NCBI RefSeq assembly: GCF_001015055.1
Contig: NZ_BBWZ01000015.1
Span: 1 to 64,000, forward strand
DNA length: 64,000 bases
Direction of reading: 5' to 3'
Origin: Aneurinibacillus tyrosinisolvens
Lineage (GTDB): Bacteria; Bacillota; Bacilli; Aneurinibacillales; Aneurinibacillaceae
The notes beneath the pieces were generated by a model. It ran no database searches, was not told the origin of the DNA, and saw only the letters and a program-made list of their open reading frames with translations. Every line of letters starts with the position of its first letter. Within the stretch, counting starts at the first letter, position 1. This document shows positions 14,796-24,453 of the stretch, piece after piece. A program made the translations under genes and the position numbers.

Positions 14796-15005
14796 ATGAG
14801 TGAGAGCATTAGCTTGATTTCAACAGGTCAAACATTTAAACCTTTTGCCTGGAAAGCTAATTTTGATATGGAATTTTCGTCCGAATGTTTATATTGTGAC
14901 ACCGGCGTATCCCGCTTAAAAGGGTATGTTGTGGAGGATGAAAAAGGCACCGCCCTGCGTGTAGCGATTTGTCCCGTGTGCCAGAAGGTAAACGCAAGAT
15001 ATTAA
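14796..15005 (+). CDS. Small zinc-ribbon protein (69 aa)
   Basis: 69 residues with two pairs of cysteines, CLYC and CPVC, 31 residues apart, a probable zinc ribbon. No other domain. AGGAGG precedes ATG by eight bases. I do not recognise the family; it could bind nucleic acid or act in protein contact. It is followed 73 bases later by another CxxC protein on the same strand. Confidence 0.75.
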   Translation: MSESISLISTGQTFKPFAWKANFDMEFSSECLYCDTGVSRLKGYVVEDEKGTALRVAICPVCQKVNARY

Positions 15006-15078
15006 TGGGCTAAACGTTCCCTTCTTCGAATATGATCTATTGCACAAGATTGTGTTCGGCGGGAAAGGGGAAGGGACA

Positions 15079-15453
15079 ATGGAGAAAAAGTGTGCCCAGT
15101 GCGGGCATGTTATGTATTTAAGCTTGCGAAAAGTAGTGTATATGAACGAAACCCAGATTAACCATGTTCCGGTATACAATTGCACAGAGTGTGATCATAA
15201 CGAACTCGTGGAGCATGTGAAAGAGGAGTTAAAGCGATTTCTACTGCAGGTTGTACCAGCGGAAGGCGCAGGTGTTTTTTCCTTTGCGAACCATTCCGCT
15301 TTTACCCGTGTCATGCTGCGGATGAGCCAGCAAACAGAGCAGAAGCCGATAGATGATTTGCTTGATTTATACCTGCTCGCCCGCTCGCTAAATGATGCGA
15401 TATGGATGGATGAAATCAAGCAGGAATGGCTCCTCAGAGCCAATTGTGAATAA
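15079..15453 (+). CDS. CxxC zinc-finger protein (YgiT/YokU-type)
   Basis: 124 residues. The N-terminus holds CAQCGHVM and YNCTECDH, two CxxC pairs about 32 residues apart with VPVYNC between, the pattern of YgiT-type zinc fingers. The C-terminal half is helical with no motif I recognise. ATG 15079 has AAGGGGAAGGG before it; an in-frame ATG at 15040 does not. Probably transcribed with the preceding zinc-ribbon gene. Confidence 0.75.
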   Translation: MEKKCAQCGHVMYLSLRKVVYMNETQINHVPVYNCTECDHNELVEHVKEELKRFLLQVVPAEGAGVFSFANHSAFTRVMLRMSQQTEQKPIDDLLDLYLLARSLNDAIWMDEIKQEWLLRANCE

Positions 15454-15574
15454 AGTTTTACAATTGTCTGGAAAACACTGAAATTCCATAAAGCACCCCC
15501 TCTATAGCAATAGACGCAAATGGATGGATATGGTTAAATGGAATCATATCATCTGAGGTAGGGGGGTAACTCTG

Positions 15575-15682
15575 ATGGGAGGACAGACAATTGCGATGGC
15601 CGGTTTAATTGGGTCCATGGCGATTCCATTAATTTTAATTACAACAATGTTTATTGCATCCAAGAGAAAACCAAGAGCGTAA
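15575..15682 (+). CDS. 35-residue single-pass membrane peptide
   Basis: MGGQTIAMAGLIGSMAIPLI opens a short protein with one membrane helix and a basic tail KRKPRA. AGGTAGGGGGG precedes ATG with eight-base spacing, and a strong terminator follows its stop codon by nine bases, which supports a real small gene. Function unknown. Confidence 0.6.
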   Translation: MGGQTIAMAGLIGSMAIPLILITTMFIASKRKPRA

Positions 15683-15691
15683 ACACATAGG

Positions 15692-15733
15692 AAAACCCCT
15701 TCTACCGGCAAGGCTGGTAAAAGGGGTTTTTGT
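15692..15733. terminator. Bidirectional terminator
   Basis: AAAACCCCTT plus TACC pair with GGTA plus AAGGGGTTTT, followed by T on both strands. It separates the membrane peptide from the converging dehydrogenase gene. Confidence 0.88.
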
Positions 15734-15776
15734 TTATTTCCGCCAAACAAACCTGCAGGGGTTGTCCCCTTTAGGT

Positions 15777-16856
15777 TTAGAAGCTTTGCATCGTTGCCCA
15801 AACATCAAGTTTTGTTCTTACCTTTTTAATGACCTCGTCTGTGAAGTCGCTTGTTGTTGTGCCTCCACCTAGATCGGATGTGCGTGTGCCTTCGCTTACC
15901 GCCTCGATTGTTGCCTCGTAAATGGCCCGTGAAGCCATAGAAGCTTTTTGATCCTGGAAATAGGTGAGGAGAGAAGCCGCTGCGAGGATCATCGCCATCG
16001 GATTGGCTACATTTTTCCCGTAAAGAGCAGGAGCGGTACCGTGCGGTGCTTCCACCATAACAGCCTGTGTGTTGAACTCGTCGTCAAATCCGAGAAGGAC
16101 GGATTCAGCACCGGCGATAGAGCCGAACATTTGAAGTACCATGTCGCTCAGGCAATCTCCGTCACGGTTCAATGCCGGTATCACCATCGCATCTCCGGCG
16201 GAAGAAAGAAGGAGTGCATATGTAGCATCAATGAGTTGCGGTTCATAGCGAACGGTTGGATATTTTTTGCTTGCCGCGTCCATTTCTTCCTTCAGCATAC
16301 CTTCGTATACGGGGCTTACTGTATATTTCGGTCCGCCGAATACTTTTGCGTTCGTTTTCTGCGCATGACGGAAAGCAAACTCAGCAACTGCACGGCATGT
16401 TTTACGGTCGATTGTTTCTGTACGGTATGCGATTTCGTTAACGCCTTCGCCTTCGCGCCATTCTTTCGCGCCGTATGCATCGCCTACAGCCATCCGTACA
16501 ACAGAGATTGGAGCGTATGCACCCGCTACCGGGCGAATCCCTGGAATTCGGCGTCCTGTACGTACAATAACTTTTCCATCAATTTCCTTGCGAAGAATCG
16601 CATTTGGACTTCCTACAGTCCCTTTTTCTTCGGGTGTAATCGTTGCGGCTTTAAAGCCGAACCCGTTCTTTTTCATTGCACGTGCAGCTTCATGCACGAC
16701 TTCGTTGTCTGTTTTCTTGCGGTTTTCAAGGCTGAGGTCATATGTTTCAAAATCAATTTCAAAACCAATTACGTCTGGTTGTAATACGCGTAATGATTCC
16801 TCAAGAAGCTCCTGTCCGGTCTGGTCACCCTGCATAACAACAACTGTTTTTTTCAT
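15777..16856 (-). CDS. Isocitrate/isopropylmalate dehydrogenase family enzyme
   Basis: 359 residues of the beta-decarboxylating dehydrogenase family: an N-terminal MQGDQTGQELLEESL nucleotide segment, substrate-binding RTGRRIPG (Arg residues), the Lys of GGPKYTVS, metal-site region NRDGDCLSDM, and the cofactor loop APHGTAPALYGKNVANP. The segment after the last motif does not match leuB or the NADP-type icd closely, so substrate and cofactor are open; an NAD-type isocitrate dehydrogenase is one option. ATG 16856 follows GAGGTGATT with good spacing. It stands alone between terminators. Confidence 0.85.
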   Translation of the reverse strand: MKKTVVVMQGDQTGQELLEESLRVLQPDVIGFEIDFETYDLSLENRKKTDNEVVHEAARAMKKNGFGFKAATITPEEKGTVGSPNAILRKEIDGKVIVRTGRRIPGIRPVAGAYAPISVVRMAVGDAYGAKEWREGEGVNEIAYRTETIDRKTCRAVAEFAFRHAQKTNAKVFGGPKYTVSPVYEGMLKEEMDAASKKYPTVRYEPQLIDATYALLLSSAGDAMVIPALNRDGDCLSDMVLQMFGSIAGAESVLLGFDDEFNTQAVMVEAPHGTAPALYGKNVANPMAMILAAASLLTYFQDQKASMASRAIYEATIEAVSEGTRTSDLGGGTTTSDFTDEVIKKVRTKLDVWATMQSF

Positions 16857-17090
16857 TCTAATCACCTCGTAATAATCTTTCCTTATCTGGGTAGGTATGA
16901 CACGCAGCATTACTTATTATGCACGATTCTGTGAAATATCTCAATCGTTATTGGCTGGAATTGCGAATTACGAACATAAAAAAGCGAAATAACGAAAAAT
17001 CCGATGGGCTTTCTGTGCAGTTTTTTTATTTATTGTTCGGCTGGGAACGGGTAATATAGAGGGAGACATTACAAAAAGGAGAGATAACCT

Positions 17091-17411
17091 ATGCAGGAAC
17101 TCGTATCCATTGAACAGCTGAATGAATTTCTACAACAAAATCCGGAAGCAATTTTATTAAAGCACAGCAATACATGCCCAATCAGCGCTGATGCATACAA
17201 TCAATTTATGAAATACACGAAGGATGAGGAGACGAAGCCGTGGGCGCTCGTTATCGTGCAAAATGCACGCCCTGTTTCCAATGAAATTGCGGAGCGTTTC
17301 GGCATCAAACACGAATCGCCGCAAGTGCTGTATGTAAAAAACGGGCAGGTGGAATGGCACGCATCCCACTGGAACATTACACAGGACAATCTCAAAGCTG
17401 CCATCGTGTAG
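17091..17411 (+). CDS. ytxJ: Bacillithiol-system redox protein YtxJ
   Basis: 106 residues, thioredoxin-like, with a single-cysteine active site KHSNTCPISADAY and cis-Pro region ESPQVLYVKNG. This is the YtxJ (DUF2847) family, thought to be a monothiol bacilliredoxin. AAAGGAGAG precedes ATG. A GGGTAA about 40 bases upstream resembles a SigB -10 (B. subtilis ytxJ is a SigB/SigH gene), but no matching -35 is visible. In B. subtilis ytxGHJ is next to aroA and ccpA; here only ytxJ remains. Confidence 0.93.
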   Translation: MQELVSIEQLNEFLQQNPEAILLKHSNTCPISADAYNQFMKYTKDEETKPWALVIVQNARPVSNEIAERFGIKHESPQVLYVKNGQVEWHASHWNITQDNLKAAIV

Positions 17412-17418
17412 CAGGTAA

Positions 17419-17460
17419 GAAAAAGAACCGGCAGGATTAAAACTGCGGTTCTTTTTCTTT
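17419..17460. terminator. Bidirectional terminator between ytxJ and the FtsA-like gene
   Basis: GAAAAAGAACCG pairs with CGGTTCTTTTTC over 12 bp around a 15-base loop; T-rich on both strands. Confidence 0.88.
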
Positions 17461-17462
17461 GC

Positions 17463-19619
17463 TCATTCCCATCGAAATTCGAGCGCATCCCCCGTTTTGA
17501 TCGGATCGGTAAAGGCGGCGGGGGCGCCGTTAATTGTTGTGATGAGGGCCTTTCCTGTTTCGGGAGCGTGCAGGCTGCTCTCAACATAACGAAATACATC
17601 GCTGAATACGGGGTCGTTTCTGAAATGAACACGGGTTACAATCGTGGCGTTCGTATGGACAGGTTCGCTCCATTCTGCTTTTTTTCCATCAACGAAAAGC
17701 TCCAGCTCGCTGGACGGCATTCGAATCGTCTGCCCGTTAAATGTCACGGTGGTTGCCAGTTCGGTCCGGTCCTCCACAGGGATGACCTCCTGTAGAGAGG
17801 GCAGAGCGATACCCGGCTTTACATAAGTAATGGCATCGTTTTTGTTTACCCGGTCCTCCATCTTCGCTTCGCGGCCATTGATGTAAAAGGAATAGGGAGA
17901 GTAGGAGCAGCTCGTCCCTTTGCCATTTACGGTAAAAGGAACGACGCGCTGCTCCATCTCGGTATGGTATAGTTCTGCCGCCGCCAGAGCTTCCGCCAGA
18001 GTGCGCGGCAGCCGCACTTCAATCTGATCGCGGTCGGCAAGCGGTGTTTCCCATTCCCCCGTTTCCCCGTTAATTTTAATAAAGGGCGGCAAAGAATAAG
18101 GAGTATCATGAATCGTAATGTCAAGGGTGTCAATGCTCTCAAGCAGTTCAACCGGCCTTGCGGCAGCCGGCTGGCCATTTTCCCCTACCTGCAGTGTAAT
18201 TCGATCTTCGGATTGAACGGGGGAATCAAGCAAGGCTGCTTCTCCGTTAACAAGAAGCAGAGGCGATTTGCCATGGCTTCCTGGGATCATTTTCATCTTT
18301 CCGTTAACATGTACCGTCATCGCCAGGCCGGGGCGCCCGTGAAGTCTTTTAATATCTATGCCCGCGTAAAGGAGAACGTCGCCGACCGACATTTCTTTTA
18401 AGTCAAAAATACGCAAGGGTTCTTCATTCAGGTAAACCGTTAAGTATTTAATGGGGTGCTTCTGGGCGGCTACAGCGATGCCGAGCGGCGTTACAAATTC
18501 AGGGCCGCTTAACGAGGCTTTATCTGTAAACGTCTGGATCGCATCTGCGCCGCGGACGGCCACCCTCGCCAAAGGAAGTTCGAGCTTGCTTGCCACCCGG
18601 GCAGGCAGATCCGGCGTTAGGCTTCCGCCGCCGATAAGCATGACCGCCTGCGGTGCTTTTCCGTTCAACTCAACAATACGATCGCCGATAAGTGAGGCCA
18701 GGTGGTCGATTTCGGACGCGATTTGCTCGACGACTTGCTGGCGGCTGTATGTATGTTCCATCCCGAGAATATCGTGAAAAGAAACCTCATCCTTCTCTGA
18801 AAGCTGCCGCTTCATTTCTTCCGCCACAGTAAAATCGAGCAGGTAAGCCTGGCTCAGTGCGTCTGTGATTTCGTCTCCGGCTGTAGGAACCATTCCATAT
18901 GCGCTGACCGTCCCTTCTCCTGTGATGGCGATATCGGATGTGCCGGCTCCAATGTCGACAAGCGCCACATTGAGCCTGCGCATCGTGGACGGAACAAGGA
19001 CGTTAATGGCGGCAATCGGCTCAAGCGTGAGCGCCTGCATCTCAAGCCCGGAGCGCTGGAGGGCCGCCATAAGCGAATCTACAACGACACGGGGCAGAAA
19101 CGTAGCAATGACATCCACTTTTGCTTCCTTTCCCCGTTGATCGATTAAGTTTCCGATCATTTCACCGTCAAGAAAATAGTTCACCACACTGTATCCCACG
19201 CAGTAATACTGGCTGAAATCATTCGCATTATGTTCCTGTGCAAGCGCGTGCTGTGCCTGCTGTACCGCTGACAGTTCGAGAGCGATAATATCATTCTTCG
19301 TTACCAGCCCCGTCGTGGAGATATCCTGGGAGCTCTCCACGCGCTGTGTATGCAGCGACCTGCCTGCTGCTGCAACGGCAACACGCTGCAGGGTAACGTT
19401 TAATTTAGCTTCCAGGCGCTGTTTAACCCGGGTTATGACTTTTGCCACTTCAACGACGTCGTGAATTTGTCCGTCAAGCATGGAACGCTCCGCATGCTCC
19501 TCCCGCTCGTAGCCGATAACCTTAAACGCACCGGCTTCATCGGGTTCAACAAGCAAACCGACGACACTGCGTGTGCCAATGTCAAGGGCAAAAATTGCTT
19601 CCTTTCTTTCTTCGACCAT
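17463..19619 (-). CDS. FtsA/PilM-type actin-like ATPase with long repeated C-terminal region
   Basis: 718 residues, far longer than FtsA (about 420-440). Residues 1-390 are an FtsA-like actin fold: phosphate-1 ALDIGTRSVVGLL (11-23), phosphate-2 VDIGAGTSDIAI (221-232), adenosine loop MLIGGGSLTPDLP (327-339). Residues 400-718 hold a repeated unit of 40-60 residues: a first NG hairpin, then a second (LLLVNGEA, FIKINGET, FYINGREA, LFVDGKKA, ITTINGAP), then D-x-I/L and hydrophobics. FtsA's C-terminal membrane helix is absent. AAGGAG precedes the start by eight bases. Likely a polymerising or scaffold ATPase near the division machinery; role unknown. Confidence 0.85.
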   Translation of the reverse strand: MVEERKEAIFALDIGTRSVVGLLVEPDEAGAFKVIGYEREEHAERSMLDGQIHDVVEVAKVITRVKQRLEAKLNVTLQRVAVAAAGRSLHTQRVESSQDISTTGLVTKNDIIALELSAVQQAQHALAQEHNANDFSQYYCVGYSVVNYFLDGEMIGNLIDQRGKEAKVDVIATFLPRVVVDSLMAALQRSGLEMQALTLEPIAAINVLVPSTMRRLNVALVDIGAGTSDIAITGEGTVSAYGMVPTAGDEITDALSQAYLLDFTVAEEMKRQLSEKDEVSFHDILGMEHTYSRQQVVEQIASEIDHLASLIGDRIVELNGKAPQAVMLIGGGSLTPDLPARVASKLELPLARVAVRGADAIQTFTDKASLSGPEFVTPLGIAVAAQKHPIKYLTVYLNEEPLRIFDLKEMSVGDVLLYAGIDIKRLHGRPGLAMTVHVNGKMKMIPGSHGKSPLLLVNGEAALLDSPVQSEDRITLQVGENGQPAAARPVELLESIDTLDITIHDTPYSLPPFIKINGETGEWETPLADRDQIEVRLPRTLAEALAAAELYHTEMEQRVVPFTVNGKGTSCSYSPYSFYINGREAKMEDRVNKNDAITYVKPGIALPSLQEVIPVEDRTELATTVTFNGQTIRMPSSELELFVDGKKAEWSEPVHTNATIVTRVHFRNDPVFSDVFRYVESSLHAPETGKALITTINGAPAAFTDPIKTGDALEFRWE

Positions 19620-19721
19620 AACCGCAACTCCTTCAATAAACGTACATCTAACCTTTTGTACGATATATGTAAATATTCGCGGCGGGAATGTAAATTCCTT
19701 TTGGAAGGGATAAATTAAAAG

Positions 19722-19750
19722 CTGACAAAAAACGAAGAATAAGCTATAAT
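19722..19750 (+). promoter_or_regulatory. SigA promoter of aroA
   Basis: CTGACA, 17-base spacer, TATAAT; 11 of 12 consensus positions. The start codon of aroA lies 54 bases after the -10. Confidence 0.8.
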
Positions 19751-19804
19751 TCTTTTTAATATTTTTTAAAAATTATCTGAAAAAGCAGAAGAGGTGGAGA
19801 GAAG

Positions 19805-20896
19805 ATGAGCAACGAAACATTAGAAGAGCTACGCAGAGAACTAGACGAGGTAAATCTTAAGATTCTTGAGTTGATCAATGAAAGGGCCGCACTTGTCCAG
19901 GAAATTGGAAAAGTTAAGCTTAAGCAGGGTGTGAACCGATTTGATCCGGAACGCGAGCGTCAGATGCTGAACCTGATTCTGGAACACAACGAGGGACCTT
20001 TTGAAGATAGTACGATCCAACACCTTTTCAAACAAATTTTCAGTGCATCTCTCGAATTGCAGGAGGATGATAATCGCAAAACGCTTCTTGTCAGCCGGAA
20101 GAAAAAGCAGGAGGACACAGTCGTTGTACTTGGCCCGGTTGAAGTTGGCGGAGGAGAGCCGCTGCTTGTAGCGGGACCGTGCTCTGTTGAGTCCTATGAG
20201 CAGGTGCGCCAGGTCGGGGAAGCTCTTAAAGCGAACGGAATTACCCTGCTTCGCGGCGGGGCGTTTAAGCCTCGTACATCCCCGTATGACTTCCAGGGAC
20301 TCGGTTTGGAAGGGCTGCAAATTCTCCGCCGGGTAGGCGATGAACTTGGCCTGCAAGTCGTGAGTGAAATCGTAACGCCTGGGGATATTGAAATGGCAAC
20401 CGAATATGTCGATGTTATCCAGATCGGTGCCCGCAACATGCAGAATTTCGAGCTGCTAAAAGCGGCCGGGCGTGTGAAAACACCGGTGCTGCTTAAGCGC
20501 GGTCTGTCTGCAACCATTGATGAATTCATTCATGCAGCCGAATACATCGTATCCGGCGGTAATTCAAATGTCATGCTCTGCGAGCGCGGAATCAGAACGT
20601 ACGAGAAAGCAACGCGCAATACGCTTGATATTTCTGCGGTTCCGATTTTGAAGAAGGAAACGCATCTGCCTGTGTTTGTGGATGTTACCCATTCCACCGG
20701 CCGCCGCGATATTCTGCTGCCAACCGCGAAAGCGGCGCTTGCTGTAGGCGCGGATGGCGTAATGATCGAAGTGCATCCGGATCCGGACGTTGCTTTATCT
20801 GATGCGAAGCAGCAAATTACGATTCCACAGTTCCATGAGTTTGTTGCTAAACTTCGGGAGTCAGGCTTATACAAGGAAAGTGCACCTGTATTATAA
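19805..20896 (+). CDS. aroA: Bifunctional chorismate mutase / DAHP synthase
   Basis: 363 residues. The N-terminal AroQ chorismate mutase (1-90: [20 protein letters not shown], with catalytic Arg, Lys and Glu) is fused to a KDO8P-type DAHP synthase: [54 protein letters not shown], and DVTHSTGRR with the metal His. This is the AroA(G) of B. subtilis, which makes DAHP from PEP and erythrose 4-phosphate and is feedback-inhibited by chorismate and prephenate through the mutase domain. It has its own promoter and terminator. Confidence 0.97.
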   Translation: MSNETLEELRRELDEVNLKILELINERAALVQEIGKVKLKQGVNRFDPERERQMLNLILEHNEGPFEDSTIQHLFKQIFSASLELQEDDNRKTLLVSRKKKQEDTVVVLGPVEVGGGEPLLVAGPCSVESYEQVRQVGEALKANGITLLRGGAFKPRTSPYDFQGLGLEGLQILRRVGDELGLQVVSEIVTPGDIEMATEYVDVIQIGARNMQNFELLKAAGRVKTPVLLKRGLSATIDEFIHAAEYIVSGGNSNVMLCERGIRTYEKATRNTLDISAVPILKKETHLPVFVDVTHSTGRRDILLPTAKAALAVGADGVMIEVHPDPDVALSDAKQQITIPQFHEFVAKLRESGLYKESAPVL

Positions 20897-20910
20897 ACAG
20901 AATGACAGAG

Positions 20911-20948
20911 AGGGCGTCCTAAAATTACTTTTTGGGACGCCCTTTTTA
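20911..20948 (+). terminator. Terminator of aroA
   Basis: AGGGCGTCC pairs with GGGACGCCCT around a T-rich loop, followed by TTTTTAT. Confidence 0.9.
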
Positions 20949-20977
20949 TATCTTTATATGAAAAAGGAGATTGGGCG

Positions 20978-21961
20978 ATGAAGCATAATGTTATCGTATA
21001 CAAGAAAATTCCGGAAGAAATACTCGATCTTATCAAGGAAACATGCAATGTTACGTATTACGAAAGGGAGGAAGATTTGTCTTCTCCCCACTTTTTTGAA
21101 AAATTGAAAGGAACGGATGGCTTACTTGGCTCCGGTCTTAAGATAAACAAGGAGTTGCTTGAACAGGCGCCGCGTTTAAAAATCGTATGCAATGCTTCGG
21201 TAGGTTACGACAACTTTGATATTGCCGAAATGACAAAACGCGGGATTATGGCCACGAATACTCCCGATGTTTTAACAGATACGACCGCGGATACTGTTTT
21301 CGGATTGTTATTAGCAAGCGCTAGGAGAATATCGGAGCTGCATAATTATGTTAGAGAAGGAAAATGGAACAAAATGATAGAGGAAGAAAGGTTCGGGGTG
21401 GACGTACACCATAAAGTGCTTGGAATTATTGGGATGGGCCGCATCGGTACAGCTGTCGCAAAAAGAGCACATTGCGGCTTTGATATGAAAATCCTCTATC
21501 ATAACCGTACAAGAAATAAGGAAGCGGAAGAAAAATACATGGCGACATACAGCAGTCTCGACGAGCTGCTAAAACAATCGGATTTTGTTTGCCTTCTGAC
21601 TCCGCTGTCACCTGAAACGAAAGGATTGATAGGGAGCAGGGAGTTTAACCTCATGAAAAAATCGGCTGTTTTCATTAATGCCTCACGAGGGGGAACGGTG
21701 GATGAGCATGCTTTGATAGAGGCGCTAAAAAACCGGGTGATACTGGCTGCCGGACTGGATGTGTATGAAAAAGAGCCGATACATCCTGACAACGAGCTTC
21801 TGCAATTGGATAGAGTCGTGACGCTGCCCCATATCGGTTCGGCTACTGGAGAAACTCGCTTTAAGATGGCGATGCTAGCTTCTGAAAACCTTGTTCAAGG
21901 TTTAAACGAAGAGCGGCCTTCATGCCTGCTAAACCCCGAAGCATGGCAGAAGAAGTTTTGA
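20978..21961 (+). CDS. D-isomer-specific 2-hydroxyacid dehydrogenase
   Basis: 327 residues. NAD(P)-binding loop [16 protein letters not shown], catalytic Arg in [10 protein letters not shown], Glu in VYEKEP, and His in [11 protein letters not shown]. Length and the HIGSAT motif fit the glyoxylate/hydroxypyruvate/gluconate reductase group, for example B. subtilis YvcT; the exact substrate is open. The residue after the GxGxxG motif region (HNR...R) suggests NADP use. AAAGGAG precedes ATG. It starts 30 bases after the aroA terminator, so it may be served partly by read-through. Confidence 0.9.
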   Translation: MKHNVIVYKKIPEEILDLIKETCNVTYYEREEDLSSPHFFEKLKGTDGLLGSGLKINKELLEQAPRLKIVCNASVGYDNFDIAEMTKRGIMATNTPDVLTDTTADTVFGLLLASARRISELHNYVREGKWNKMIEEERFGVDVHHKVLGIIGMGRIGTAVAKRAHCGFDMKILYHNRTRNKEAEEKYMATYSSLDELLKQSDFVCLLTPLSPETKGLIGSREFNLMKKSAVFINASRGGTVDEHALIEALKNRVILAAGLDVYEKEPIHPDNELLQLDRVVTLPHIGSATGETRFKMAMLASENLVQGLNEERPSCLLNPEAWQKKF

Positions 21962-22072
21962 TGTATTTATTTCCAGTATAAAATAAAAATGTTAATATAT
22001 TCTTAATATTTAAGCATATAGTATAGTACAAGCGTTTTAACAGAAAGAAAACGTATGAGAGGGGTAAGGGAA

Positions 22073-24364
22073 GTGAAGAAAAAAGCAGAAAAAATTGCAT
22101 GCACCACTGTACTTGCAGCATGTATACTCGCAGGGGAAGCTGTCCCGTACAACGTGTTCGCAGCAGAGGCTACGCCGGCGGCACTGGCAGCGGCAGCGGA
22201 AAATAAGGCCACTGTGTCTAAGATTTCCCGCGAAAAAGCAATCTCGATTGCCAAAAGCTTTGTAAATGTGCCAGAAGGCTACAGCAACACACAGGTAGCA
22301 CTGGAAAATGACGTATACATGGGACGGGCTATATGGCGCATTGGCTGGAACAGGCAGGCCCCTGATTTCGGAGACATTACGGTTACAATCGATGCGCAGG
22401 AAGGAACCGTTTTAAACATGTGGTCCTGGTCGAGGGAAGCTGAGCAGAGTGCGGGTTTTCCCGGGAAAATCAACGATGAGCAGATGGTAAAGGACGCGAA
22501 CGAGTTAATTCAGCGATTTTACCCGGCTTATGCAGGGCAGGTGCAGTTGGACAAAGACAGCCTGGAAAACTTGAAGAAGAGAAGCAGTTCTCCGTATGTG
22601 AATAACATGCTCTTTTTCCAGAGGCACAAGGATGGAGTTCCTGTCGCCGAACAAGGGATCCGCATGAATTATGACAAGAAGGGAAACCTGCGCGGGGTCG
22701 ATTTTATGTGGAATGAGTTTGCCTTCGATAATAAAAACGGCATAAAGAGCCAGCAGGAAATTAGCAAAGCCATTAGTGAATCCCTGCGGATGGAAATTTG
22801 CTACATTCCGAATCTATATGGTTCGGGGACCAAAAGCAAAGCAGATATTGTATACATACCGGAAGGACCACTGCTGCCTTATTTTAACGCAAATCCAATT
22901 ACAATTGACGCGAAAAGCGGAAAACAGGTTAACTTTCTTACAGGTAAAAATGTAGACGCAGCTAAAGAAGGAAGAAAACCGCTATCGGATAAAGAGGAAA
23001 CCGTTCCAAATACGCTTAATTACGGTGAGGCGGAAGCCATTAATCGAGTGAAAGAAGTCATCCCGATCGAAGCTGGCATGGAAATCAGGCAGAAAAGCTA
23101 CCGTGAGGATGCCTTCCCTAACAAACGAAGGGTTTGGGATATCTTCTGGGAGAACAAGGACAAGAGGGATGAAAGCAAGAGCGCAATGGTTGACGCCGAT
23201 ACAGGAGAAATTATCGGCTATAACTCGAACGCCGGGTTTGAGCGGAAAATGCGTGATCCCCAGGCGATTAAGGTGAACATTACACAGGATCAGGCGAGGG
23301 AAAAAGCGGAAGCGTTCGTTAAGAAAACGGTGCCGGCCCGGCTCGGTAAACTGCTTGGCGCACAAATTACCCCAAGTTTATACCAGGGAGACGAAACAAA
23401 ACTGCTTGGGTACGATGTGTACTTCCCGAGAGTGGAGAAGGGGACCCGGGTAATAAATGAAGGTGTTAATTTAACGATTGACGCGGACACCGGACAAGTC
23501 ACAAATTATAATTTGAACTGGTCCAATGTAGAGATGCCTCCGATTGCCAATGTTATTTCTGAAGAGACGGCGAAAAAGAAGTACCTTAGCGTTCTAAAAA
23601 CAAAATTGCAGTATTCTACGTTCCCGCCGTACTTCGATGGAAACAGGGCGGGACAAAAGACAAAGGACAGCAAGCTTGTTTATGCTGCTTCGTTCGATAA
23701 CGGGAAGAGCCCATTTGGCGAACCGAGCTATCTCAACGCAAAAACAGGCGAGTGGAACCAGTATGGACCTAGAGTTGTAAATAACGACAAGGATAAACCC
23801 GCGGGTGACATTGCTAATCACTGGGCAAGAAAAGAGCTGGAGGAATTAATTGCGAACAACTTGCTTGAAGTCAAAGACGGAAAAGTAAACCCTGATCAGA
23901 AACTCACCCGGGCAGAGCTGATTCAATTGTTCCAGACTGCAAGCGGAAACATGCCTGGATACTACGGTCCGGAACAGAAGCCGGCCTTCGTGGACGTAGC
24001 TGACGATAAAGATTACTACAGTGCTGTTCAGTGGGCCGCACAACAGCGCATTCTCGAACAGAACAGCAAAGAATTTAAACCAGATGCACCCGCTACCCGG
24101 GAATTTCTCTCCGTCCTGCTCATACGGGCGCTTGGCTATGACAAGCTGGCAAGTCGAGGAGACTTGTTTGAGTTGCCGTTCAAAGATGCAGCAGCGATTA
24201 AAAGAAAGGGGGAGGTCGGGCTTATCAGCCGCCTTCATATCGTGACAGGAAACAAAAATAATGAGTTCCTGCCCGAACAGCAAATAACGAAGGCGGAGGC
24301 CGCCGTTGCGATTTATCACTATATTAAAACGAAAGAAGAACTTGGTATAAGAGCAGGGGAATAA
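22073..24364 (+). CDS. Secreted YcdB/YcdC-type protein with three SLH domains
   Basis: 763 residues. A signal peptide (KKAEKIACTTVLAACILAG, cleavage near VFAAEA) is followed by repeated PepSY-like YcdB/YcdC modules (about 40-560: ISIAKSFVNVPEG, DAQEGTVLNMW, DADTGEIIGY, DQAREKAEAFV, DADTGQVTNY) and three S-layer homology domains at the end (ANHWARKELEELIANN, FVDVADDKDYYSAVQW, LPFKDAAAIKRKGEVG). SLH domains bind pyruvylated secondary wall polymer, so the protein sits on the cell surface. GTG 22073 is chosen because GAGGGGTAAGGGA precedes it. A weak cre-like AAGCGTTTTA lies about 40 bases before. Confidence 0.88.
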   Translation: MKKKAEKIACTTVLAACILAGEAVPYNVFAAEATPAALAAAAENKATVSKISREKAISIAKSFVNVPEGYSNTQVALENDVYMGRAIWRIGWNRQAPDFGDITVTIDAQEGTVLNMWSWSREAEQSAGFPGKINDEQMVKDANELIQRFYPAYAGQVQLDKDSLENLKKRSSSPYVNNMLFFQRHKDGVPVAEQGIRMNYDKKGNLRGVDFMWNEFAFDNKNGIKSQQEISKAISESLRMEICYIPNLYGSGTKSKADIVYIPEGPLLPYFNANPITIDAKSGKQVNFLTGKNVDAAKEGRKPLSDKEETVPNTLNYGEAEAINRVKEVIPIEAGMEIRQKSYREDAFPNKRRVWDIFWENKDKRDESKSAMVDADTGEIIGYNSNAGFERKMRDPQAIKVNITQDQAREKAEAFVKKTVPARLGKLLGAQITPSLYQGDETKLLGYDVYFPRVEKGTRVINEGVNLTIDADTGQVTNYNLNWSNVEMPPIANVISEETAKKKYLSVLKTKLQYSTFPPYFDGNRAGQKTKDSKLVYAASFDNGKSPFGEPSYLNAKTGEWNQYGPRVVNNDKDKPAGDIANHWARKELEELIANNLLEVKDGKVNPDQKLTRAELIQLFQTASGNMPGYYGPEQKPAFVDVADDKDYYSAVQWAAQQRILEQNSKEFKPDAPATREFLSVLLIRALGYDKLASRGDLFELPFKDAAAIKRKGEVGLISRLHIVTGNKNNEFLPEQQITKAEAAVAIYHYIKTKEELGIRAGE

Positions 24365-24453
24365 TGGACAGAAGGCCGCCTGCCGCCTCATGTGCATAAT
24401 TGCTCTGTTCGAGTACACCCTAATCATACAGGAACAAGGATAGGGTGACACAT

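Noticed and set aside
15948-16784. 278-residue open frame on the plus strand
   Set aside because: It is antisense to the clear dehydrogenase gene, lacks a ribosome site and is very rich in Cys and Phe, typical of a shadow frame.
16990-17060. SigB promoter before ytxJ (GGGTAA)
   Set aside because: No GTTT-type -35 at 12-15 bases; not strong enough to list.
22010-22072. cre site before the SLH protein (AAGCGTTTTA)
   Set aside because: Three mismatches to the consensus; kept only as a remark.
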